A program made the position numbers and the translations under genes. From Nostoc sp. CHAB 5836 (lineage in GTDB: Bacteria > Cyanobacteriota > Cyanobacteriia > Cyanobacteriales > Nostocaceae): a DNA stretch of 37,809 nucleotides. The notes beneath the pieces were generated by a model that saw nothing but the letters and a program-made list of their open reading frames with translations, was not told the origin of the DNA and ran no database searches. This document shows, one piece after another, positions 8,397 through 16,832 of the stretch; within the stretch, counting starts at the first letter, position 1, and every line of letters starts with the position of its first letter. Location: NCBI RefSeq assembly GCF_020829445.1, contig NZ_JAIVFV010000061.1, forward strand, positions 1-37,809. Reading direction: 5' to 3'.

Positions 8397-8575
8397 AGGA
8401 CTTACGCAACTGGCATATTATTTTTAATTTGTAGTGAACGCGAGTGCGTCTCGTTGGCGCAGCCTAAGAAGAGAAGAGAGGACTTTAGTCCTCTTTCATC
8501 AGGGCTGTTCGCGGAGCGGGTAGCCCTTACTACAAACTAAAAGCTTTTATTTTTTGTGACACTTGCGTAAGTCGT
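8397..8575. repeat. MITE-like element, family F copy 2, with a family B element nested inside
   Basis: The outer ends are AGGACTTACGCAA at 8397-8409 and TTGCGTAAGTCGT ending at 8575 (one mismatch against the family end). Inside it, at 8428-8536, is a second element with ends TTTGTAGTGA / TTACTACAAA and internal palindromes GAGGACTTTAGTCCTC and GCGAGTGCGTCTC. The order implies that the outer element inserted first and the inner one later. Confidence 0.75.
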
Positions 8576-9023
8576 AAATTTCTTTGCGTCCTCCCCGCAT
8601 CTTCCCTTCCCTGCGTCTTCTTTAGTCACCCTGGATGTTTACGTGTTTACTTCAAACTTCCCACTCATTGTTATTATCAGCGAACCAATCAGTCTCAGAC
8701 TTCTCACTATCGTTAGATTAAGTAAATGTAAAATTACTGGATTACTTGTAAAGATTGTGTATTTTTTTTCACAATAAAAAGTAACTTAAGGTTGGAATTA
8801 CTGGTTTACAAGGGTTTTTCATGGTAGCGACTATTACTCAAGCTTGAACTCACCATAAGTTTTTATGGTAATCTAACAAAAAACTGATAAATAATTTTGA
8901 GCGTCAATAAGTGTCAAAACGCTTATTTGAATAAGCTATTAATTTTACTTTTATATGTATAAAAAATAGCTCAAATGTATAAATAGTCTAATTAGTATCT
9001 ACGTAATAGAAAGGCTGGATGTC
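8576..9023. other. AT-rich upstream region of the gene at 9024
   Basis: There is no ORF of interest. A small fold-back ACCATAA / TTATGGT lies at about 8851-8868. The last 250 bp are very AT-rich and are the likely promoter region of the following gene. GAAAGG at 9008-9013, ten bases before the ATG, is a plausible ribosome binding site. Confidence 0.4.
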
Positions 9024-9608
9024 ATGGTAAAGCAGGCTACTCTTCAATCAAATAAACTACCAATGATTGAAGACGCTAAATTTGCGCTTGACAAGTATAA
9101 TATACAAAATGAAATTAAAGCTTCACCTTGGCGGGGTCAGGTCGAGCCAGCTATTGACGCTGCCAGAGTCGCTGTACCTACTTGTATTTGTTTAGACTTA
9201 GATGACTTGAAGTGTTTTGAAGCAGTAGAACGCCAGTATGAACGCTGGGGAGTAATTTTTCACAATTGTCTAGCAATACAGCCATCAAATCCAGCATTTC
9301 CAACCTATTCAGGGCTAACAGTCTTAATGGGAGCGCCTAAAAGCGGATTTTTAGAAGCTACTTTCTTGCGTCCGGTTAACTCAGTTAGCGCCTTTGTCAC
9401 TAGTTCGCAACGGCTAGTGCTTTCCGCCTACGATCGCAATCGGCAACTGCTGGGCCAAACCGTACTACCAAGCGCTAATCTTGCCAATTCAGACTCGGTA
9501 ATTCCCCCCAACATCTTATTATCTATAAATGTGAATAATATCTACAGCGTTGCCTTCTGTGCTTTTGATGGTCAATTCACCATTGATCAGTTTCGTTTTT
9601 GTATTTAA
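9024..9608 (+). CDS. Conserved hypothetical protein, predicted beta-rich
   Basis: A 194-residue protein I cannot assign. There is no signal peptide or membrane segment. The N-terminal 55 residues are polar and helical; from PTCICLDLDDLKCFEAVERQ onward the sequence alternates hydrophobic residues as in a beta-sandwich, with repeated strand patterns (FLEATFLRPVNSVSAFVTS, LVLSAYDRNRQLLGQTVLP, NNIYSVAFCAFDGQFTIDQF). The pattern resembles cyanobacterial adhesion- or carbohydrate-binding-type modules found in exported proteins, but no export signal is present here. The ATG at 9024 follows GAAAGGCTGG. A MITE begins two bases after the stop codon. Confidence 0.6.
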   Translation: MVKQATLQSNKLPMIEDAKFALDKYNIQNEIKASPWRGQVEPAIDAARVAVPTCICLDLDDLKCFEAVERQYERWGVIFHNCLAIQPSNPAFPTYSGLTVLMGAPKSGFLEATFLRPVNSVSAFVTSSQRLVLSAYDRNRQLLGQTVLPSANLANSDSVIPPNILLSINVNNIYSVAFCAFDGQFTIDQFRFCI

Positions 9609-9609
9609 C

Positions 9610-9770
9610 AGGACTTACGCAAAATAATGAAAAAAGGAACCGCATAGACGCGGAGCGGCTTCCCGCAGGGTAGGACGCAAAGGAGAGGCAGCGCGGTCTT
9701 GGGGGTTTCCCCCATGAGCGACTGCCGTCACAAAGGAATAAGAGTTTCAGAGAGTTATTGCGTAAGTCCT
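9610..9770. repeat. MITE-like element, family F copy 3
   Basis: A 161-bp element with perfect termini AGGACTTACGCAA / TTGCGTAAGTCCT, lying two bases after the TAA at 9606-9608. The end segments match the copy at 7240, but the centre differs: it holds GCGGAGCGGCTTCCCGC and TTGGGGGTTTCCCCCA palindromes in place of the GAGTGCGTCTC modules. Confidence 0.85.
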
Positions 9771-9773
9771 ATT

Positions 9774-9904
9774 TAAGTAACTCGGCGAAAATAAATCCAA
9801 CTATGTTACAAAACGTAAACAGGCTTAAAACTCTTACCAATGACGAATGACAAAGGACAAATGACAGCCCCCAGTAGTTAGCTTTAATTGCAGCGACATA
9901 CTTA
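9774..9904. repeat. Inverted-repeat element, family C (reverse copy)
   Basis: A 131-bp element bounded by TAAGTAACTCGGCG and CAGCGACATACTTA. Reverse-complemented, it matches the elements at 16193-16316 and 19760-19891 over GCAATTAAAG(C/T)TAACT, TCATTTGTC and GTTTTAAGC(C/T)T(A/G)TTTACG. It directly follows the family F element. I see nothing else in the rest of the gap to 10095. Confidence 0.8.
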
Positions 9905-10095
9905 ATTACGACTTACTTATGTACAAGATGCCCTTGCTCTGAGCGATTGAAAATGGTATCTTAATTGGCGCCGTGCTGTACTAGTCTACTATCCGTCCAT
10001 AAAACCGGACATCTTGTGCTTTGGGACTTTATCCTTTCTTCATCCCTAGTAAAACTTATACAATAGGTAATTTCGTAATCAAGTAGGTAAACATT

Positions 10096-10869
10096 GTGGC
10101 ACAGGCTTCGTCTTCTTGGCAGCAATTGATCAACCAAATCCCCAACTGGAACTGGTCGCTTCCAAAATTCAAGACAAAGGGAGCCATAAGGCAGCAAACA
10201 TTTAGGCGCTTCTCTGGGCCTGGGGGCTTTCTTGGGTTCCTGACAATCGTCCTTGCCATGTTGTTGTGGAACTGGAAACTGCTATTGGCTCTCTTAATCG
10301 GCATTGGAGTAATGGTATTGGTTTACTCAATGCAAGAGTGGGACTGGCAATTGCGCTGGTCTAAAATACGTCAGTTCTTAAACAGTTCAAATCGTCGGTT
10401 AGCCTTAGCAGTTGTCAGTGGTGGTCTTGCTACCGTCAGCACTTACATGGCAGCTGCAATTTGGGTTGACTCTCACAGTCACTGGATTGCCGCAGGTGCT
10501 ATTGTGCAAGGTGTGGGAACACTGTTAACTTTAATTTTATTGGTATGGCAAATTGTCAACTTTTATGAAAATCGAGAAGAAGACCACCTCGATCAGTTGT
10601 TGGTCAATTTAACAGAAAAAGATCCATTAAAGCGGTTAATTGCCCTACGTCAACTAACTAAATTCATCAGCCGTAAGCGAGTTGATTGTTCAGTACAGCA
10701 AGATGTTGTCGAATGCTTGCAACTTTTACTGAGTCGAGAGGAAGAACTTGTAGTTAGAGAGGCAGCTTTTAAAAGTTTACAAGCCTGCGATCGCCTAGAA
10801 GTTCTACCACCCAAAACAGCAACAACTTTCACACCCCTATCAGCAAAAGTTAAGCACCACGTTTATTAG
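10096..10869 (+). CDS. Membrane protein with C-terminal armadillo/HEAT-like domain
   Basis: A 257-residue protein starting at a GTG (10096). Four hydrophobic segments are visible: FLGFLTIVLAMLLW and LLLALLIGIGVMVLVYS (about 45-83), then LALAVVSGGLATVSTYMAAA and AAGAIVQGVGTLLTLILLVW (about 105-157). The C-terminal 90 residues, from HLDQLLVNLTEKDPLKRLIA through VVECLQLLLSREEELVVREA, are helical repeats of the armadillo/HEAT type, presumably cytoplasmic and protein-binding. The domain pattern is common in cyanobacteria but has no assigned function. The stop codon TAG is the first unit of a heptamer repeat. Confidence 0.65.
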   Translation: MAQASSSWQQLINQIPNWNWSLPKFKTKGAIRQQTFRRFSGPGGFLGFLTIVLAMLLWNWKLLLALLIGIGVMVLVYSMQEWDWQLRWSKIRQFLNSSNRRLALAVVSGGLATVSTYMAAAIWVDSHSHWIAAGAIVQGVGTLLTLILLVWQIVNFYENREEDHLDQLLVNLTEKDPLKRLIALRQLTKFISRKRVDCSVQQDVVECLQLLLSREEELVVREAAFKSLQACDRLEVLPPKTATTFTPLSAKVKHHVY

Positions 10870-10934
10870 TCATTAGTCATTAGTCATTTGTCATTAGTCA
10901 TTTGTCATTAGTCATTTGTCATTAGTCATTTGTC
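10867..10934. repeat. Heptamer tandem repeat (TCATTAG/TCATTTG)
   Basis: About nine heptamers alternate TCATTAG and TCATTTG. The first TAG is the stop codon of the preceding gene. This is the STRR type of repeat typical of heterocystous cyanobacteria. Confidence 0.9.
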
Positions 10935-10979
10935 TTTGGTTAAACGATAAGTCTTAACCAATGCCCAATACTTCGACAA

Positions 10980-11115
10980 CTCTACCAGACGCACTCGCGT
11001 TCGCGCTTGGTGAGTTGACGGTGAGCATCTCGACTTTGCTCGTTGGCGTAGCCTAAGAAGAGATGGAACCGCAGTCGAACTGCGTAGTCGAAGGCGAGTG
11101 CGTCTCGCTCTTAAG
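10980..11115. repeat. Cluster of GAGTGCGTCTC-type palindromic modules
   Basis: The sequence carries GACGCACTCGCG near 10985 and GCGAGTGCGTCTCG near 11094 in opposite orientation. Between them are CGTTGGCGTAGCCTAAGAAGAGA, nearly identical to part of the element at 8428-8536, and an inverted repeat GCAGTCGAACTGC. It is probably a composite of MITE modules; the outer ends are not clear. Confidence 0.65.
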
Positions 11116-11143
11116 GGCAGTACAAGTGCCCAATCCCCAATAC

Positions 11144-11890
11144 TTATTTTCGAGACAGCCGTCCATTGCGAACTTGCACTACCGGATGATTGCATCGCCG
11201 CACCAATTGTTCATCGTGGGTAGTAACAATTACTGTAGCTCCAAAGGAATTTAACTTCTGGAGAATCTGGATCACTTGCCAGGAATTATCTGGATCGAGA
11301 TTTCCAGTTGGCTCATCTGCCAACAGCAGGGGTGGTGTACCAACGATCGCACGAGCAATACTCACTCGCTGTTGCTCTCCCCCAGACAGTTGATCTGGAA
11401 AGCAGTCAGCTTTACTCAGCAAACCTACCAGCTTTAAAGTTGGTTCCAAACGTCGTTGAATTTCTTTACGGGTATACCCTTGAGCTTGCAGCACAAAAAT
11501 CACATTTTCTGCTACTGTTCGTTGGGTAATTAGTTTGTAGTCTTGAAAAACAATACCAATCCGTCGTCGAAATAATGACAAGCGATCGCCCTGTAAATCC
11601 GCTACATTACATTCATCAACAATTACTTCTCCCTGTGTAGGCAACTCCTGACCATACAGCAGTTTCAAAAGCGTTGATTTCCCAGAACCACTTGGCCCCG
11701 TGATCAACAGAAATTCTCCCTTTTTTACCTCAAGGTTCGCATTCAACAAGGCGTGAGTGCCGTTAGTATAAGTCTTAGTTACAGATTGCAATTGCACCTT
11801 TGCAGTAATATTGCTACCGTGCTGTTGAGTTTCACAGTCCTCTCCATGAACAGATTTATCGGTCTTAACTTGAGTTGTTAATACTGGCAT
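11144..11890 (-). CDS. ftsE: FtsE-like cell division ABC ATPase
   Basis: A 248-residue ABC ATP-binding protein. Walker [10 protein letters not shown] is at 65-73, the Q-loop FQDYKLI at about 115-121, the signature LSGGEQQR at 168-175, and Walker [13 protein letters not shown] ends near 199. [23 protein letters not shown] and TVAENVIF are FtsE-like. FtsE works with the membrane protein FtsX to control septal peptidoglycan hydrolases at division. No ftsX gene lies beside it. The N-terminal extension of about 28 polar residues ([20 protein letters not shown] on) is unusual; starts inside it are possible. The ftsE call rests on these motifs rather than context, and a LolD/MacB-type ATPase is the alternative. 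Confidence 0.8.
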   Translation of the reverse strand: MPVLTTQVKTDKSVHGEDCETQQHGSNITAKVQLQSVTKTYTNGTHALLNANLEVKKGEFLLITGPSGSGKSTLLKLLYGQELPTQGEVIVDECNVADLQGDRLSLFRRRIGIVFQDYKLITQRTVAENVIFVLQAQGYTRKEIQRRLEPTLKLVGLLSKADCFPDQLSGGEQQRVSIARAIVGTPPLLLADEPTGNLDPDNSWQVIQILQKLNSFGATVIVTTHDEQLVRRCNHPVVQVRNGRLSRK

Positions 11891-11962
11891 TGTTAAATTT
11901 TCCTCATATCCACAACCAAACAGTTTGGCGGCTCAGATGTGACATTCCTCTCAAAAATAAGG

Positions 11963-11985
11963 ATTCCCAGGTTTCGCCTGGGAAT
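11963..11985 (-). terminator. Hairpin terminator after the WecG-like gene
   Basis: A 9-bp perfect stem ATTCCCAGG / CCTGGGAAT with a 5-base loop. Read on the reverse strand it is followed by CCTTATTTTT, as expected for an intrinsic terminator between the WecG-like gene and the downstream FtsE gene. That would give FtsE its own promoter. Confidence 0.7.
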
Positions 11986-12052
11986 TTAAAAAAGAAACAA
12001 AGAAAATTTAAAACCTTTTGAAGACTTTAACACTAACTCAGTAATAACACTG

Positions 12053-12121
12053 ATAACCCCAAACTCCCAACTCCAAACTCCAAACTCCAAACTCCAAACT
12101 CCTAACTCCTAACTCCTAACT
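12053..12121. repeat. Heptamer tandem repeat (CAAACTC/CTAACTC)
   Basis: About nine heptamers: CAAACTC units, then three CTAACTC units. On the reverse strand the last unit reads TTAGGAG and its TAG (12116-12118) is the stop codon of the WecG-like gene. The same heptamer appears at 536-560. Confidence 0.9.
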
Positions 12122-12871
12122 AATTGCACCCCTCGCTGTCAAACGATAAACAAACGCTTTTACAGCAAACGCTGGCAAAGCCAACATCCGCCGCCAACGC
12201 CAAGGTTCTTGATAAAGACGATACAACCATTCCAAATTATTATTTCCTAACCAGGCGGGAGCGCGAGTTTTACTTCCTGACCAAATATCAAAACTGCCAC
12301 CGACACCAATCCAAATTGCCTGGGGACAAAAATGGCGGTTTTCCGCAATCCATAACTCTTGACGTGGCACTCCCAAACCGACGAAAATCACTTGCGGCTG
12401 CAATTGAGCAAGAGTTTGTCGCAATTGTGCTTCTCCTTCTGCCGAATGGTAGCCTGAGTGAGTGCCTACTATATTCAAATGTGGAATTTGCTCCTGCCAA
12501 AAATCTGCCGCTTTTGCGGCTACTCCAGGCGCTCCTCCATAGAAAAATACCTTTGCGGGTGTCTTTTGTTGCCCAAGTTCTTGCAAAAGTTTTTCTGCTA
12601 GTTCAATCCCCGGAAAACGCTGGACTTTTTGCCATAACAGCCACCGCAAATAGAGAACTACCCCGGCTCCATCTGGAATCACTAGTTCAGCATTTTTAAT
12701 GACCTGAGCTAAGAATTGATTCCGCTCTGCCTGCATAATCATTTCTGCATTAAGCGTTACTACATGAGTTCCCTTGCCTGCGTAGAGGCATTCTAACAAC
12801 CAGCCTGGATAGTTAGCCATGACATGAACTGGTATTCCCAAGACTGAAAATGCTTGATTGGCTTTAGACAT
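12116..12871 (-). CDS. WecG/TagA/CpsF family glycosyltransferase
   Basis: A 251-residue glycosyltransferase (GT26 family) that moves a sugar, typically a UDP-linked N-acetylmannosamine-type sugar, onto a polyprenyl-linked acceptor in cell-surface polysaccharide synthesis. Family landmarks are all present: HVVTLNAEMIMQAERN, VIPDGAGVVLYLRW (catalytic-type Asp), KVFFYGGAPGVAAKAADFW, VIFVGLGVPRQELWI, WIGVGGSFDIWSG, and C-terminal NLEWLYRLYQEPWRWRRM. No lipid-carrier or export genes are near, so the acceptor is unknown. It ends in a heptamer repeat. The ATG at 12871 gives the conserved start. Confidence 0.9.
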   Translation of the reverse strand: MSKANQAFSVLGIPVHVMANYPGWLLECLYAGKGTHVVTLNAEMIMQAERNQFLAQVIKNAELVIPDGAGVVLYLRWLLWQKVQRFPGIELAEKLLQELGQQKTPAKVFFYGGAPGVAAKAADFWQEQIPHLNIVGTHSGYHSAEGEAQLRQTLAQLQPQVIFVGLGVPRQELWIAENRHFCPQAIWIGVGGSFDIWSGSKTRAPAWLGNNNLEWLYRLYQEPWRWRRMLALPAFAVKAFVYRLTARGAIS

Positions 12872-13208
12872 AGCCTATTATTGATTAACTCCCACACCAG
12901 ATTTCCTTGAATGTTAAGTTTATCAAATTTTTTATATTAGAACTTAGTACAATATTTCATAAATTCGTAGCGAATTGCCCTGCAACAATAGAAAGCATAT
13001 TGAACCAATTAGTCTTGGGCGCTTGTACTTGGACTGAACCAGTCCAAATTTTATTCTGAAAGTGTAATATTCACCGGGTATAAAACGCTCAACTCGCAAC
13101 TCTGGTTCCGGGAACAAAAGCTCCCACTATACTGCTTGCAGTTACTGTAGGAGTATGTCACGAAACTCGACTTTATGGTTAAGGTAGTGTAAAGGGCTGA
13201 AGTTGGCT
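12872..13208. other. Intergenic region with palindromic repeat copy
   Basis: The repeat ACTTAGTACAATATTTCATA with AATTCGTAGCGAATT is at 12944-12977, a near copy of 4114-4153. The remaining 230 bp upstream of the response regulator show no gene and are its likely promoter region. Confidence 0.5.
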
Positions 13209-13928
13209 ATGAGTAAAATTCGTATCGCTCTAATTGAAGATCATGACCTAACCCGTGTAGGTATCCGCACAGCACTACTGCAAAAAGATGAAATTGAAGT
13301 TGTAGGTGAAGCTGCTAATGCTGTCGAGGGGCTAAAGATGTTAAAAATAGTACAACCAGATATTGCCATTGTAGATATTGGTTTACCAGACAAGGATGGC
13401 ATTGAGTTGACACGGGAGTTAAAATCTACTGCTAACGGGCAGCAGCTACTGACAAAGGTGTTAATTTTGACGCTGCGGGATAACAAAGAAGCTGTGTTAG
13501 CAGCTTTTGCTGCTGGTGCGGACTCTTACTGTATGAAGGATATCAAATTCGATAATTTGCTGGAAGCAGTGCGAGTCACTTACAATGGCAACGCCTGGAT
13601 CGATCCGGCGATCGCTCGGATTGTATTACAACAAGCGCAACAAAATCCTCAAAAGTTGGAATCAGCTTTTGTCGATACCAAGACTATTGTCCATAACCCT
13701 GATTCTTTTGAGAATTTGGAAGGAATTCAACCTTACGCCCTGACAGAAAGGGAGTTAGAAGTGTTACAGTTGATTGTCGAAGGTTGTAGTAATGCAGTCA
13801 TTGCAGAAAGACTTTATATCACTGTTGGGACTGTTAAAACTCACGTTCGCAATATTTTGAATAAGCTATGTGCCGATGACCGTACCCAAGCAGCAGTAAT
13901 GGCTTTGCGTTCTGGGTTGGTTGGATAA
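13209..13928 (+). CDS. NarL/FixJ-type response regulator transcription factor
   Basis: A two-domain regulator of 239 residues from the ATG at 13209; an upstream in-frame TTG would add only two residues. The receiver domain (about 1-125) shows the acidic pair IEDHD, the phosphoacceptor Asp in PDIAIVDIGLPDKDG and the Lys in YCMKDI. The C-terminal LuxR-type helix-turn-helix runs LTERELEVLQLIVEGCSN to VGTVKTHVRNILNKL. It should bind DNA when phosphorylated by an unlinked histidine kinase. The following genes, a SpoIIE phosphatase and an RsbW-like kinase on the same strand, suggest one signalling pathway. Confidence 0.9.
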   Translation: MSKIRIALIEDHDLTRVGIRTALLQKDEIEVVGEAANAVEGLKMLKIVQPDIAIVDIGLPDKDGIELTRELKSTANGQQLLTKVLILTLRDNKEAVLAAFAAGADSYCMKDIKFDNLLEAVRVTYNGNAWIDPAIARIVLQQAQQNPQKLESAFVDTKTIVHNPDSFENLEGIQPYALTERELEVLQLIVEGCSNAVIAERLYITVGTVKTHVRNILNKLCADDRTQAAVMALRSGLVG

Positions 13929-14092
13929 AGTTAACTCTGCTGTGGAGCAATTGAAGATGATCAAGGGAAACCTACAACTTTGAGAAAGTTATATTTTCAA
14001 AGTGAATAGCTTCTCTGATTTTCTGTTATTTATCAGGTGGGATAAACATCATAGTATCTCGCAATTCAAATATGTGAAAACTAAAGTCTAAT

Positions 14093-15766
14093 ATGGCTGA
14101 GATGGAGCTGGAAAAACTTAAGCTCATGGTGGTAGATGATGAGCCAGATAACTTAGATTTACTCTACCGCACTTTTAGGCGAGATTTTCAAGTATATAAA
14201 GCCAATCATGCCTTTGGTGCTATGGAAATCTTGGATCAATTTGGCGAGATGGCGGTGATTATTTCTGACCAAAGAATGCCAGAAATGAATGGGACTGAAT
14301 TTTTTAGTCGCACTGTAGAGCGCTTTCCAGACACGATTCGGATTTTGTTAACTGGTTTTACTGATGTCGAAGATTTGGTGGATGCGATTAACTCTGGTCA
14401 GGTATTCAAGTACATTACCAAACCCTGGAATCCGGAACGACTGAGAGCCTTAGTTGAGCAAGGCGCTGATACATATCGCCTAGTTAAAAAGCGCACCCAA
14501 GAGTTGCGTCGGGCCCTACGGCGAGAATCTTTGTTTAATGCGGTAACAACAGCAATTCGGGAATCTTTAGACTACGATAGTATGCTGCAAAAGATTGTAG
14601 CAACTATTGGACAAACATTTGAAGCTACCAGTTGCTTGCTCAGACCAGTAGATGGCGATCGCCTCACACCAGACCAGTTCTTCTACCGTGATCCTCAATC
14701 CCATGTATCAGATTGCTTCTTCGACCCCAGTGTTTTAATTGAAAAAGTGCTGGAAACGTCTCAGTATCAACTCGCTCAAAATGAATTCAACGGTAATCCT
14801 TGTCACCACCTGGTTGTGCCACTTAGCTACCAGCAGCATATGCTCGCTGTGCTGGCCCTCCACCAATGGGGACGCGATCGCCCTTGGGAAGACGAAGACA
14901 TCCAACTGATTGCAGGTGTTGCTGAACAAGCAGCCTTAGCCCTCTCTCAAGCAAAACTCTACCAGCACCTCCAAGAAAAGCAACGACAGATTCACACTGA
15001 GTTGGAAGTGGCTCGCCAAATTCAATACAACTTGCTACGCCAAAGTTTACCTGACATCAAAGGTGTGAAGGTGCAAGCCTGCTGCTATCCCGCGCGGGAA
15101 GTCGGAGGCGATTTTTTTGAAGTTTTTGTTCATCCCAAAGGTGATTTGTGGTTGGCTGTGGGTGACGTTTCTGGCAAGGGTGTCCCAGCTGCTTTATTTA
15201 TGGCTAGTATTATTTCAGTCTTGCGCCGAGAATTATCTCAAGAAGCACCAGCCGAGCCAAATGTGGTCATGCAAAACCTCAACCACGCTTTGAGTGAAGA
15301 TTTAATTAGCAACAATTATTTCATCACCCTTGTGTTAGCGCGTTATGCTCCTACCACTAAGGAACTCGTCTACACTAATGCCGGTCATATCTATCCACTA
15401 TTATGGTCACGCTGCTCCGCTTTAGCCCAAAATCCCAATTACCTCAAAGTCCGCAGCGTTCCTTTGGGAATCTTGCCTAAGTGGCAGGCAGAGTCTGGTC
15501 GCTTGGTTCTGAGTTCTGGAGACACATTGTTACTAGCCAGCGATGGAATTACAGAAGCAATGGTATCAAATAATTGTGATTTAGCAGCAAAAACAGTGCC
15601 TGGGGTTGAGCCTGTGAACCGTTCTATGCTTAATCAAGATGGTCTTTGGCAACTCTTACAACAAGAACAACAACCGCTTTGTCTTAATCATTTACTAGCT
15701 CGCATCCAAGCAGATAATCACGTTCAAGAAGACGATCAAACTATACTTTCGCTGGAGATTTTGTAA
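14093..15766 (+). CDS. Receiver-GAF-SpoIIE family protein phosphatase
   Basis: A 557-residue cytoplasmic protein with three parts. The receiver (about 8-125) has VVDDEPDN and Asp59 in VIISDQRMPEMNG, and ends FKYITKPW. A GAF-like sensor of about 150-295 follows (TIGQTFEATSCLLRPVDGDR, AGVAEQAALALSQAKLYQHL). A helical linker leads to a PP2C-type SpoIIE phosphatase of about 325-557 (CYPAREVGGDFFEVF, AVGDVSGKGVPAALFMAS, LLASDGITEA, EDDQTILSLEIL), with metal-binding Asp residues present. Such proteins dephosphorylate STAS-domain anti-sigma antagonists. The RsbW-like gene starts three bases after its stop, which supports co-translation. No STAS gene is in the window. Confidence 0.9.
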   Translation: MAEMELEKLKLMVVDDEPDNLDLLYRTFRRDFQVYKANHAFGAMEILDQFGEMAVIISDQRMPEMNGTEFFSRTVERFPDTIRILLTGFTDVEDLVDAINSGQVFKYITKPWNPERLRALVEQGADTYRLVKKRTQELRRALRRESLFNAVTTAIRESLDYDSMLQKIVATIGQTFEATSCLLRPVDGDRLTPDQFFYRDPQSHVSDCFFDPSVLIEKVLETSQYQLAQNEFNGNPCHHLVVPLSYQQHMLAVLALHQWGRDRPWEDEDIQLIAGVAEQAALALSQAKLYQHLQEKQRQIHTELEVARQIQYNLLRQSLPDIKGVKVQACCYPAREVGGDFFEVFVHPKGDLWLAVGDVSGKGVPAALFMASIISVLRRELSQEAPAEPNVVMQNLNHALSEDLISNNYFITLVLARYAPTTKELVYTNAGHIYPLLWSRCSALAQNPNYLKVRSVPLGILPKWQAESGRLVLSSGDTLLLASDGITEAMVSNNCDLAAKTVPGVEPVNRSMLNQDGLWQLLQQEQQPLCLNHLLARIQADNHVQEDDQTILSLEIL

Positions 15767-15769
15767 GTA

Positions 15770-16195
15770 ATGAAAAGTGAGCTTCATGTACCAAGTGACT
15801 TGGTTTTTCTTAATATTGTCGAAAACTGGCTACTGGGATGTTTGAAAATCCAACTAGGAGAATCTGTTGATTGGTCGCGGCAATCAAGTCGTTTGAGACT
15901 GGCTTTGGTGGAAGCCTACTCAAATGCAGTCCGTCATGCCCACAAAAATAAACCAAATTTACCGATTTTACTACGTTTGGAAGTGAAAGACCGGGATTTT
16001 GCCCTAGAAATTTGGGACTACGGCGAAGGCTTTGATATGTCTAGCTACTACGCTCCCAACCCTATGGAAAAACAAGAAGGTGGTTATGGTTGGCTGATTA
16101 TGAATCGTCTCATGGATAAAGTAGATTATCAGTTGCAAATTAATGGTGCTAATTGTCTCAAGCTAGAAGCTACTTTACCCGAATTAGTTCAATAA
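15770..16195 (+). CDS. RsbW-like anti-sigma factor / ATP-binding Ser kinase
   Basis: A 141-residue GHKL (HATPase_c) protein. The N-box LVEAYSNAVRHAHKN, the G1 box IWDYGEGFDM and the G2-like GGYGWLIMNRLMDKV identify the RsbW/SpoIIAB branch rather than a sensor kinase. These proteins hold a sigma factor or other regulator and phosphorylate a STAS antagonist that the SpoIIE phosphatase resets. Three bases separate it from that phosphatase gene. The stop TAA at 16193-16195 lies exactly at the end of a repeat element. Confidence 0.85.
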   Translation: MKSELHVPSDLVFLNIVENWLLGCLKIQLGESVDWSRQSSRLRLALVEAYSNAVRHAHKNKPNLPILLRLEVKDRDFALEIWDYGEGFDMSSYYAPNPMEKQEGGYGWLIMNRLMDKVDYQLQINGANCLKLEATLPELVQ

Positions 16196-16316
16196 GTCGG
16201 TCGGCGCAATTAAAGTTAACTGGGTAAGGCTGTCATTTGTCATTTGTCACTAGTAAGGGTTTTAAGCTTATTTACGTTTCGTAACATACTTGGGTTTTTT
16301 CGCACCAACGTACTTA
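16193..16316. repeat. Inverted-repeat element, family C
   Basis: A 124-bp element starting TAAGTCGGTCGGCGC and ending GCACCAACGTACTTA. It is similar along most of its length to 19760-19891 and, reversed, to 9774-9904. Its first three bases are the stop codon of the RsbW-like gene. Confidence 0.8.
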
Positions 16317-16406
16317 GACACAAATTACTATTTTTCAAGTCATGTGATTGAAGAATTAAGAATTCAGAAGTCAGAATCAAGCCATTATTATATTTATTTG
16401 CTACTT

Positions 16407-16832
16407 TTAACGGCGGAAAGCAAGTAACTCTTGGGGAGAAGCTAAAAGTTTGATTCTAGTATATAAAATTTGCCGTTGTTGGTTGAGGATAAATAGCCAT
16501 AAAACGTTCACGCTACACCACGAAGTTTGTGCTTTTCCTGTTACCTGGATTTGGATGTCACCGTTTTCTACAGTCTCGGCTATTCCTGTTTTGGGGTAAG
16601 CTTTAATGTTTTGCCCTTCTTGTTTTAAGTAGGCTGCGATCGCATCTGTCCCCACAATATCAGATTCAAATGGTGGACGCATCACACCATCTATCGCAAA
16701 TAAGGCAGCAGTTTCCTCAAATTCTCCTGCATTTAAGGTTTCAAAATAACGCAATACACTTGGTTGTGTAATTCCCTCAATCGGGAATTCTTCTGTCAAC
16801 TGCGCTGGGGATATAAATTCAGCAGAGGTCAT
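16407..16832 (-). CDS. CTDH-like protein (homologue of the orange carotenoid protein C-terminal domain)
   Basis: A 141-residue NTF2-fold protein resembling the C-terminal half of the orange carotenoid protein (OCP). Shared features are VLRYFETLNAGEFEETAALF, GVMRPPFESDIVGTDAIAAY, the TSWCSVNVLWLF strand and the ending RIKLLASPQELL. The Cys at 106 in SWCSV corresponds to the Cys of CTDH proteins, studied in Anabaena, that can crosslink a carotenoid-bound dimer; OCP itself has Phe there. CTDHs take carotenoid from membranes and can pass it to helical carotenoid proteins; one is encoded at 20879. A general NTF2/ketosteroid-isomerase-like protein is the alternative. Confidence 0.8.
   Translation of the reverse strand: MTSAEFISPAQLTEEFPIEGITQPSVLRYFETLNAGEFEETAALFAIDGVMRPPFESDIVGTDAIAAYLKQEGQNIKAYPKTGIAETVENGDIQIQVTGKAQTSWCSVNVLWLFILNQQRQILYTRIKLLASPQELLAFRR

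Noticed and set aside
10867..10934. Possible CRISPR-like array
   Set aside because: The unit is seven bases with no spacers; it is an STRR-type tandem repeat. The same applies to 536-650, 12053-12121 and 28191-28231.
10926..11195. 89-codon reverse ORF
   Set aside because: It runs through the GAGTGCGTCTC repeat cluster; its Arg/Leu/Ser-rich translation comes from the repeats.
12124..12699. 191-codon plus-strand ORF
   Set aside because: It lies antisense to the WecG-like gene, whose protein has every family motif; the reverse reading has no recognisable domain and is a coding shadow.
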